From Sphingomonas sp. (GTDB lineage: Bacteria > Pseudomonadota > Alphaproteobacteria > Sphingomonadales > Sphingomonadaceae): 5,929 nucleotides of DNA. The notes beneath the pieces were generated by a model that ran no database searches, was not told where the DNA came from, and saw only the letters and a list, made by a program, of their open reading frames with translations. Positions 1-5,170 of this stretch are shown here, piece after piece. The stretch covers positions 1-5,929 of the forward strand of contig JAIERC010000500.1 of assembly GCA_019747165.1 (NCBI GenBank). Direction: 5' to 3'. A program made the position numbers and the translations under genes. Positions within the stretch are counted from its first letter, which is position 1, and each line of letters opens with the position of its first letter.

Positions 1-45
1 GTCGGGCGTCAGGTAGGTACCCGGCCCCATTCTATCGTCGCTCAT
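1..45 (-). CDS. pufB: Probable LH1 antenna beta subunit PufB, N-terminal fragment
   Basis: Only the first 15 codons lie in the window, reading MSDDRMGPGTYLTPD from the ATG at 45-43; the gene continues beyond position 1. The fragment resembles the start of light-harvesting beta polypeptides, where a short polar N-terminus leads into a Leu-Thr-x-(Asp/Glu)-Glu-Ala helix start before the membrane helix that binds bacteriochlorophyll. The membrane span and the liganding His are outside the window, so the identity rests mainly on gene order: puf genes follow bchZ in purple-bacterial photosynthesis clusters. A Shine-Dalgarno-like AAGGA at 59-55, 9 nt upstream, supports this start. The second Met (30-28) is an alternative start but has no better ribosome-binding site. 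The product would act in the inner membrane around the reaction centre. Confidence 0.68.
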   Translation of the reverse strand, partial: MSDDRMGPGTYLTPD

Positions 46-54
46 TTCGTTCGT

Positions 55-59
55 TCCTT
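55..59 (-). promoter_or_regulatory. Ribosome-binding site of the putative pufB
   Basis: The minus strand reads AAGGA here, 9 nt before the ATG at 45-43. The spacer is the tandem ACGAACGAA. This is the only purine-rich anti-16S match close to that ATG and supports its choice as the start. Confidence 0.55.
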
Positions 60-146
60 CATCTTCGTTCGACCCGACGAGATCAGGCGCGCGGCACGCG
101 TCCCCCGGCGGCATCCACGCAGCGCGAAGCACCACGAAGATTGGTT

Positions 147-164
147 TGTCCGCATGCAGCGGAA
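147..164 (-). repeat. Small hairpin with a PpsR half-site-like arm
   Basis: TCCGC (149-153) and GCGGA (159-163) form a perfect 5-bp inverted repeat around the 5-nt loop ATGCA. No T-run follows it on the transcribed strand, so it is a poor intrinsic terminator. The interval also reads TGTC-N10-GGAA on the plus strand, in which only the TGTC arm matches the PpsR/CrtJ consensus TGTC-N10-GACA. It may be a weak operator, a minor mRNA structure or chance. Confidence 0.3.
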
Positions 165-181
165 ATTGGTGTGTAGGGCCG

Positions 182-1627
182 TCATCCGCCCCTGCTTTCG
201 GTAATCGCGTCGGCTAGCCGTGCTGCGCTCACCTTGTTCTCGCCAGCCCGGCGCGCGCCGCGCTCGGCGGCATCGCGAATGCGTTTGGCCGCAGAAATAC
301 GCACCAGCACCGGCTCGCGCTCGACAACCGCGTCAAGCTCGGCCTTCGCCTCGTCTTCCCACATCAGCTCGCGTTCTATCCGCGCCGGGGTCGCCTCGAC
401 TTGGTCGAGCTGGCCTGCCAGGGGGATGATATTGAACAGCGCATCGAACAGCGCGTTGCAGACTTCCTGAATCAGGTAAGTCGCGCCCGAATAGCCCATA
501 TAGGGCGTCCCGGTGTGACGGCGGATCGCGGCCCCGGGGAAGGAAACGGGCACGTAAATGCTCCGTCCGCCCGTTTCGGCCAGATACATCCGCTCATTAT
601 AGCTGCCGAACATGATCAGCGGCGGATTGGTGCGAATGGCCTCAAGCACGGCGGCATTGTCGGGCTTCACCCCCGCTGTCCGGCGGAAGGAGAAATTGCA
701 CGGCAATCCCATGTCGCTTTCAAGGAAATTGCGGATGCCGCGCTCATAAGTTTCCGTCGCAACGACGGCGAAGCTGGCGGTCGCGAAGAAATCCTGGGTG
801 ACTGAGCGCCACAAATCCCAGAGTGGCTTAATCGTGGTGTGCTTCTCACGCTCAATGAAAGGCTCGGGGTCCAGACCCGTCAACTCGCCCAGCTTACGCA
901 GGAACAAGGTGGTGCTTTCCAGCCCGATCGGCGCCTGCAGATAGGGCCGCTCAAGCGCCTCGCACAGCCCGCGCCCGAATTCGCGGTACATGCAGACATT
1001 CACATGCGCATTGGCGAGTTTCTTGACGTCAGCCAGGTGACTGCCAAGCGGGAAGACCATGTTGACCTGCGCACCAATGCCTTCCACCAACCGCCGGATC
1101 TCGGCAAGGTCTGACGGCATGTTGAAGGTGCCATACATCGGCCCGATGATGTTGACGCGGGGCTTTTCGCCTTCGCGCAATTCCTTCAGCGTTGGCACTT
1201 TTTTCGGCCCGAACTGAGTCCACAGCCAGGTCAGCGCGCGGTCGCCCGATTGCCACTGATCCTCGTCAATCGTGCGCGGCAGGAAGCGCTGAATATTGGT
1301 GCCTTCGGGCGTGACGCCCCCGCCGATCATCTCCGCGATCGATCCCGTGACGACCACAGCGGGCAGATCAGGATCGAGCGTCTTCCACGCCCGCTTCATC
1401 GCGCCTTCAGTGCCATCCCGACCGAGCTCTTGCTCGCCAAGGCCCGTCACGACGATCGGCAACTCGTGCGGCGGCAGGCCGTCAGTGTAATGCAGCACCG
1501 AGGTGACCGGCAGATTCTCGCAACCGACCGGTCCATCAATGATGACCTGTAGCCCCTTGATGGCGGTGAACGCATAAACCGCGCCCCAGTAACCGCCCGC
1601 GCGATCATGATCGAGAACGAGGGTCAT
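182..1627 (-). CDS. bchZ: Chlorophyllide a oxidoreductase subunit Z
   Basis: BchZ is one of the two NifD/NifK-like subunits of the catalytic component of chlorophyllide a oxidoreductase (COR), which reduces the C7=C8 bond of ring B to give the bacteriochlorin. The 481 residues are full length for the family. Cys36, in the Gly-Pro-Val-Gly-Cys-Glu-Asn motif, sits where BchZ supplies the single ligand to the [4Fe-4S] cluster shared with BchY. The body is the nitrogenase-component-1-like fold, with conserved stretches such as IGPMYGTFNMPSD (161-173) and HTGTPYMGYSGATYLIQEV (371-389). The last 60 residues or so (from about 420) match the small C-terminal domain of protochlorophyllide reductase B-type subunits (PCP_red). 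The ATG start overlaps the bchY stop in ATGA (1624-1627), indicating translational coupling. The nearest purine-rich site is about 11 nt upstream and weak, consistent with reinitiation. The product is cytoplasmic and oxygen sensitive. Confidence 0.97.
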   Translation of the reverse strand: MTLVLDHDRAGGYWGAVYAFTAIKGLQVIIDGPVGCENLPVTSVLHYTDGLPPHELPIVVTGLGEQELGRDGTEGAMKRAWKTLDPDLPAVVVTGSIAEMIGGGVTPEGTNIQRFLPRTIDEDQWQSGDRALTWLWTQFGPKKVPTLKELREGEKPRVNIIGPMYGTFNMPSDLAEIRRLVEGIGAQVNMVFPLGSHLADVKKLANAHVNVCMYREFGRGLCEALERPYLQAPIGLESTTLFLRKLGELTGLDPEPFIEREKHTTIKPLWDLWRSVTQDFFATASFAVVATETYERGIRNFLESDMGLPCNFSFRRTAGVKPDNAAVLEAIRTNPPLIMFGSYNERMYLAETGGRSIYVPVSFPGAAIRRHTGTPYMGYSGATYLIQEVCNALFDALFNIIPLAGQLDQVEATPARIERELMWEDEAKAELDAVVEREPVLVRISAAKRIRDAAERGARRAGENKVSAARLADAITESRGG

Positions 1628-3156
1628 GTGCCGATATGCTCCTCGGCCTTGGCCATCGCGATGCGCTTGGCGGCGTATTTCGCCTTGAACTCGGGGCGAT
1701 CCTCAGGGGTGTTTTCCCAGATGCCCGCGCTATGCCCAGTGCCGACGCCGTCGAAAAACGCGGTCATCTTGTCCATCCGGCTCTGATTGGCGAGCGCGGC
1801 GTTGACGACCATCGCCAGGCTCCCTGCCCCGGCCGGCCCCATCAATGGCCGGGCTGAGATAAGGTTGGTGAAATAGAGCGATGGGATCGATTTCTGCTTG
1901 GCATGCTGCACCACCGGCGTGGTGCCAATTGCCAGGTCAGGACCATATTCCCCAATCGCCGCAATATCCTGTTCCAGGCTTGCGCGATATTGGACGCGGC
2001 AACCATGGGCTTCGAGCCATTCCCGGTCCGGGTCCGACCAGCGCGTGCGCGGTGCTGCTGTGCCGACATAGGGCACCTCGGCACCGCTTTCGATCAACAG
2101 CCGGGCGACCAGCAATTCGGAGCCCTCATAGCCCGACACCGTAATCCGCCCCTTGATCGGCTTGGCGGCAAGTGCCCCTGCAATGGCGGGCAGGAACTTG
2201 TTCTTCGAGGCGTCAATCTTGTCCTGCGCGATGCCACAGGCGGCACCAATTGCGTCCAGCCAGGCCGCAGTGCCATCGCGCCCGACCGGGGCCGAACCAA
2301 CAACACTGCGTCCCGCCGCCTCAAACTCGCGCACGCTGGCGGTGTAAAAGGGGTGAATCGCGGCAACCACGGCGCAATCGAGCGCCGAATAGAGCTCGCG
2401 CCATTCGCGGGTCGGGACGACCGGGCCAGCCGCAAGGCCCAGCGGCTCGAGCATGATGCCGATGCCTGGCGGGTCGGCCGGGAACATCTCGCCAAGGAGA
2501 GTCACCGTCGGCCGGTCCGGTCGTTGCTTGGGCGCGGCGACAGGGCCGAGCTCGGCCTCCTTGCGCGCATAAGCGAGCATGGCGCCCGCGAGAACGTCTT
2601 TCGCCTCGGCATGTGTCGGTACACCGAAACCGGGCACATCAATGCCGATCACCCGCACACCGTTAATCTGATCAGGCAACAATTGCAGCGGCACGCCAGA
2701 GGCGGTCGGCACGCAGAGATTGGTGACGATGATCGTGTCGTACAGCGCCGGATCAGCGAGGTCGTGCACCGCGTCGCGAATGTCTTCGAACAGCTTGCCG
2801 GTGACGAGCGTTTCGGAACTGAACGGCACATAACCAACCGTCCGCCGCGCGCCATAGAAATGCGAGGTGAAGGTCAGCCCATAAACGCAGCAGGCAGAAC
2901 CCGAAAGAACGGTGGCAGTCCGGCGCATGCGAAGGCCAACCCGAAGCGACCCGAACGCCGGGCACATCGATTGCGGCTGATCATGCGGCCCCTTCGGATA
3001 ATCCGCCGCATAGCGCTCCAAAATCTCGCTCTTGCCGGCTTTTGACGCGGCCTCATGCATCGTCTCGGCGCCGGCATGGCAACCGGCACCTTGCGCCTCA
3101 GGAGCGCTAAGGTCGATGCGATCAGTCTCGCGGGAAGGGGTATCCAGATCCATCAT
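1624..3156 (-). CDS. bchY: Chlorophyllide a oxidoreductase subunit Y
   Basis: BchY is the partner of BchZ in the catalytic heterotetramer of COR and takes electrons from BchX. From the ATG at 3156 it has 510 residues, normal for the family. Three cysteines sit at the expected cluster-ligand positions: Cys65 in SMCPAFGSLR, Cys90 in SACCVYGLTFTSHFYGARR and Cys148 in TNLCVPTASGVPLQ. With Cys36 of BchZ they complete a four-Cys [4Fe-4S] site. The N-terminus carries the GCHAG motif typical of BchY, and the C-terminus ends in a charged helical tail. Start choice: the bchX stop and this ATG overlap as TGATG (one shared base). An in-frame TTG at 3159-3157 would extend the protein by one residue, and a second ATG at 3153 would shorten it by one; the first ATG is preferred. 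The 3' end overlaps bchZ by 4 nt. A 380-codon antisense open frame inside it is a GC-bias shadow. Confidence 0.97.
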   Translation of the reverse strand: MMDLDTPSRETDRIDLSAPEAQGAGCHAGAETMHEAASKAGKSEILERYAADYPKGPHDQPQSMCPAFGSLRVGLRMRRTATVLSGSACCVYGLTFTSHFYGARRTVGYVPFSSETLVTGKLFEDIRDAVHDLADPALYDTIIVTNLCVPTASGVPLQLLPDQINGVRVIGIDVPGFGVPTHAEAKDVLAGAMLAYARKEAELGPVAAPKQRPDRPTVTLLGEMFPADPPGIGIMLEPLGLAAGPVVPTREWRELYSALDCAVVAAIHPFYTASVREFEAAGRSVVGSAPVGRDGTAAWLDAIGAACGIAQDKIDASKNKFLPAIAGALAAKPIKGRITVSGYEGSELLVARLLIESGAEVPYVGTAAPRTRWSDPDREWLEAHGCRVQYRASLEQDIAAIGEYGPDLAIGTTPVVQHAKQKSIPSLYFTNLISARPLMGPAGAGSLAMVVNAALANQSRMDKMTAFFDGVGTGHSAGIWENTPEDRPEFKAKYAAKRIAMAKAEEHIGT

Positions 3157-4139
3157 CAAACCGCGTCGTAAACGACTTCGAGGCTTGGCTTCACGACGAA
3201 GTCGACACCGCGCATATCGGCCTGGGTGGCAGGCTTCAGCGTGAAATCGGCACCCGTTACATCCGCGCTGAACAGGTTGAGCAAGCCATCCTGATCAAGC
3301 GGCGTGGGGCGCAGCGGCGGCGCTTCCGCCACGTTGATCGCCAGTTCCTCAAACAGGCTCGCCCATTGGCCACCGGGCTTGCCGATGATCTGATAGTTCG
3401 CGCTTTTCTTGCGGATATCCTCGTTTGCCGGGATCGCCGTCAGCACCGGGATGCCGACTGCTTCGGCAAAGGCATTGGCCTCGCCAGTGCCGTCATCCTT
3501 GTTGAGGATCATGCCAGCCACGCCGACATTGCCGCCCATCTTGCGGAAATATTCAACCGCCTTGCAGACATTGTTGGCAACATAGAGCGATTGCAGGTCG
3601 TTCGACGCGACGACGATCACCTTCTGGCACATGTCGCGCGCGATCGGCAGGCCGAAGCCGCCGCAAACAACGTCACCAAGGAAATCGAGCAGGACGTAAT
3701 CAAAGCCCCATTCATGGAAGCCGAGCTTTTCCAGCGTTTCAAAGCCGTGGATGATCCCGCGTCCGCCGCACCCGCGACCGACCTCGGGTCCGCCCAGTTC
3801 CATCGCAAACACACCGTCGCGCTGGAAGCAGACATCCTCAATGCCGATCTCCTCGCCCGCCAGCTTCTTGGCCGAGCTCGTCTCGATGATCGTTGGGGTC
3901 GATTTGCCCCCGAACAACAGGCTGGTCGTATCGCTCTTGGGATCACAACCGATCAGCAGCACGCGCTTGCCCTGCTGCGCCATCATGTAGCTGAGATTAG
4001 CGAGCGCGAAGGACTTGCCGGAACCGCCCTTGCCATAAATGGCAATGATCTGCGTTTCCTTGGTCACTTCACCGGTGTGCACCGGATCAGGCTCCTGATT
4101 CGCCTCGTCGCGCAAGGCGCCTAGGTCGAGCATCGTCAT
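3156..4139 (-). CDS. bchX: Chlorophyllide a reductase iron protein, subunit X
   Basis: BchX is the NifH/BchL-like homodimeric ATPase that donates electrons to BchY-BchZ during ring B reduction of chlorophyllide a. Its 327 residues are usual for BchX and longer than NifH because of N- and C-terminal extensions. The P-loop GKGGSGKS lies at 36-43 and a switch-type GCDPKSDTT at 64-72. Cys124 (in GRGCGGRG) and Cys159 (in LGDVVCGGFG) are 35 residues apart, exactly as the two ligands of the intersubunit [4Fe-4S] cluster in NifH. The acidic, Gly-poor N-terminal 30 residues and the LLDFLGDVVCGG wording distinguish it from BchL and NifH. GGAG at 4149-4146 gives a good ribosome-binding site 6 nt before the ATG, embedded in the last codons of bchC. 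The start overlaps the bchC stop in ATGA. A second ATG two codons in is possible but less well spaced. Confidence 0.98.
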   Translation of the reverse strand: MTMLDLGALRDEANQEPDPVHTGEVTKETQIIAIYGKGGSGKSFALANLSYMMAQQGKRVLLIGCDPKSDTTSLLFGGKSTPTIIETSSAKKLAGEEIGIEDVCFQRDGVFAMELGGPEVGRGCGGRGIIHGFETLEKLGFHEWGFDYVLLDFLGDVVCGGFGLPIARDMCQKVIVVASNDLQSLYVANNVCKAVEYFRKMGGNVGVAGMILNKDDGTGEANAFAEAVGIPVLTAIPANEDIRKKSANYQIIGKPGGQWASLFEELAINVAEAPPLRPTPLDQDGLLNLFSADVTGADFTLKPATQADMRGVDFVVKPSLEVVYDAV

Positions 4140-5068
4140 TCACTTCTCCAATCGAGTACCATTTTCAGGCATTCAGGATCGCCAAAAGCGGCAGGATAAG
4201 CTTCGGTGGCCTCGCCAGCCGGGCGCACATGCGTCACCAGCCCGCCCAGGCTGAGCGCACCGCTATCAACGAGCTTTGCGGTGGCGCGCAGATCGTCGAT
4301 CACGAATTCCGTGGAAATCCGCAGCCGCGCTTCGCGCATAAAGGCTGGCGGAAACGAGAAGGTCAGCTTGTCATAGAAACCGGCAAGGACGATCTCGCCG
4401 CCCTTCGTCAGCCGAGAAATCAGCGAATCAAGGATGCTGCCGGCGCCGCTTGCATCGCAGATCGTCTTGTAATCCTTGCGCTCATCCTCTGACGGATCGA
4501 TCACGCGGTAACCGAAATCACCGATCCGGCGCTCGGCGGCGGTTTCCCACACCGTCGGCGGCGGCGCGCCGCAAGCTACGGTGATTCGCGCAATCAATCG
4601 GCCCAAAATGCCATGCCCAACGATCAGTTCGGGTGCGGCACCCCCGGCAATGGCGTGATAGGCCGTCGCGGCAAGGGCGATCAGGATGCCTGCTTCACCC
4701 AGCGATTCGTCAACTGGCATGGCCCGGGCTGCCGGCAGAATGACTCGGCGCGCAGTGCCGCCAAACAGGCCGCGGGCGTGCGTGTAACAATTGGCACCGG
4801 GCACAAACACCCACTCACCGATTCGTGATTGCGCATCTGCGCCGGCATCGACCACGCGACCAACGGATTCATAGCCAGGAACAAGGGGATAACCCATGCC
4901 GGGAAAGGCTGGCATCTTGCCAGACCAGAGGAGTTTTTCAGTGCCAGAGCTAATGCCGCTCCAAGCCACTTCAACCAGCAGATCGCCCGCCGTCATTGGA
5001 TTAAGCGCCATGCGACGCAGCGAGAGCGTCTCTGGTGCCTCCAATATAACCGCCAGCGTTTCCACCAT
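4136..5068 (-). CDS. bchC: 3-hydroxyethyl bacteriochlorophyllide a dehydrogenase
   Basis: BchC oxidises the C3 1-hydroxyethyl group made by BchF to the 3-acetyl group that marks bacteriochlorophyll a. The 310 residues form a medium-chain alcohol-dehydrogenase-like protein: a GroES-like N-terminal half including ISSGTEK (39-45) and PLVPGYESVGRV (61-72), then a Rossmann segment with the nucleotide-binding GHGILG (151-156). The zinc-binding Cys of ordinary alcohol dehydrogenases is absent from the first motif, where Ser-Ser-Gly-Thr-Glu stands in place of Cys-Gly-Thr-Asp, as I recall for the BchC family. The start is secure: an in-frame TAA sits directly before the ATG, and AGGGGAG (5078-5072) provides a ribosome-binding site. 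It is the first gene after a 100-bp gap with its own promoter and tandem operator, so it heads the bchCXYZ transcript while also lying downstream of crtF. It overlaps bchX by 4 nt. Confidence 0.96.
   Translation of the reverse strand: MVETLAVILEAPETLSLRRMALNPMTAGDLLVEVAWSGISSGTEKLLWSGKMPAFPGMGYPLVPGYESVGRVVDAGADAQSRIGEWVFVPGANCYTHARGLFGGTARRVILPAARAMPVDESLGEAGILIALAATAYHAIAGGAAPELIVGHGILGRLIARITVACGAPPPTVWETAAERRIGDFGYRVIDPSEDERKDYKTICDASGAGSILDSLISRLTKGGEIVLAGFYDKLTFSFPPAFMREARLRISTEFVIDDLRATAKLVDSGALSLGGLVTHVRPAGEATEAYPAAFGDPECLKMVLDWRSE
4146..4149 (-). promoter_or_regulatory. Ribosome-binding site of bchX inside bchC
   Basis: GGAG followed by AAG on the minus strand lies 6 nt before the bchX ATG and within the final codons of bchC (Trp-Arg-Ser-Glu-stop). 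It favours the ATG at 4139 over the one at 4133 and shows that bchX can be initiated independently as well as by coupling. Confidence 0.7.
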
Positions 5069-5071
5069 TTA

Positions 5072-5078
5072 CTCCCCT
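5072..5078 (-). promoter_or_regulatory. Ribosome-binding site of bchC
   Basis: AGGGGAG on the minus strand is followed by TAA and the bchC ATG. Aligning AGGGG with the consensus gives a 5-nt spacer. The TAA is in frame with bchC, so translation cannot start further upstream. Confidence 0.75.
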
Positions 5079-5115
5079 GCAGATGCGCTCAACTGATGAG
5101 TTCAGGCATCACGAG

Positions 5116-5133
5116 TGTCACACTATATGGACA
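5116..5133 (-). promoter_or_regulatory. PpsR/CrtJ-type operator, perfect palindrome (promoter-proximal)
   Basis: TGTCACACTATATGGACA matches the PpsR/CrtJ consensus TGT-N12-ACA and the stricter TGTC-N10-GACA. The arms extend to a perfect 6-bp inverted repeat, AGTGTC/GACACT (5114-5135). PpsR/CrtJ is the aerobic, redox- and light-responsive repressor of photosynthesis genes in purple bacteria. The site overlaps the candidate -10 region of the bchC promoter, so binding should block RNA polymerase. Function is inferred from motif and context. Confidence 0.85.
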
Positions 5134-5147
5134 CTTTTTATTGTCAA
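5120..5147 (-). promoter_or_regulatory. Probable bchC promoter
   Basis: The minus strand has a perfect -35 hexamer TTGACA at 5147-5142. Possible -10 elements are TATAGT (5127-5122, five of six matches but only a 14-bp spacer) or TAGTGT (5125-5120, 16-bp spacer, weaker match). The surroundings are markedly AT-rich against a GC-rich background. The 5' leader would be about 45-50 nt. Both hexamers overlap the two palindromic operators, so access by sigma-70-type polymerase should be controlled by the repressor. The exact -10 is uncertain. Confidence 0.65.
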
Positions 5148-5159
5148 CTGTTCTGGACG
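5142..5159 (-). promoter_or_regulatory. PpsR/CrtJ-type operator, imperfect palindrome (distal)
   Basis: TGTCAACTGTTCTGGACG fits TGTC-N10-GACA with one mismatch in the last base. It starts 8 bp after the perfect site ends and overlaps the -35 hexamer. Two palindromes 8 bp apart in the bchC promoter, bound cooperatively by CrtJ, are known from Rhodobacter capsulatus, so this weaker box is probably the cooperative partner of the proximal one. Confidence 0.72.
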
Positions 5160-5170
5160 CTTTGTGCGTC
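5156..5170 (-). repeat. Small inverted repeat at the crtF stop codon
   Basis: GACGC and GCGTC arms of 5 bp flank a 5-nt loop (5161-5165), and the right arm runs into the crtF stop codon (5169-5171). No T-run follows on the transcribed strand; the next bases are the TTGACA promoter region. It may slow polymerase or mRNA decay at the crtF 3' end but is not a convincing terminator, so crtF transcripts may read through into bchC. Confidence 0.35.

Larger units (their letters stand above)
46..181 (-). other. bchZ-puf intergenic spacer
   Basis: This is the 136-nt untranslated gap between the bchZ stop codon and the putative pufB start. It is too short for pufQ, which in Rhodobacter sits here and encodes roughly 70-80 residues. 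It holds a GC-rich core (about 85-115) and one small inverted repeat (149-163). I see no U-tract terminator and no convincing -35/-10 pair, so readthrough from bchZ into puf is likely. In Rhodobacter the puf promoter lies inside the end of bchZ; I could not locate one by eye in that region. Confidence 0.6.

Noticed and set aside
46..181. A pufQ gene between bchZ and pufB
   Set aside because: The gap is 136 nt and contains no open frame of suitable size.
401..805. A 134-codon plus-strand open frame opposite bchZ
   Set aside because: It overlaps conserved bchZ coding sequence entirely and has no recognisable protein features.
1903..3045. A 380-codon plus-strand open frame opposite bchY
   Set aside because: It lies wholly antisense to a confidently identified gene, is rich in Arg, Ala, Gly and His as expected from the reverse complement of GC-rich codons, and shows no recognisable domain.
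3366..4124. A 252-codon plus-strand open frame opposite bchX
   Set aside because: It is an antisense shadow of bchX, with no motif and no sign of its own ribosome-binding site or operon context.
3156..4139. BchX as nitrogenase iron protein NifH or protochlorophyllide reductase BchL
   Set aside because: The extended N-terminus, the LLDFLGDVVCGG wording and the direct linkage to bchC, bchY and bchZ fit BchX.
5156..5170. Intrinsic terminator for crtF
   Set aside because: The stem is only 5 bp and no T-run follows on the transcribed strand, so it was listed as an inverted repeat only.
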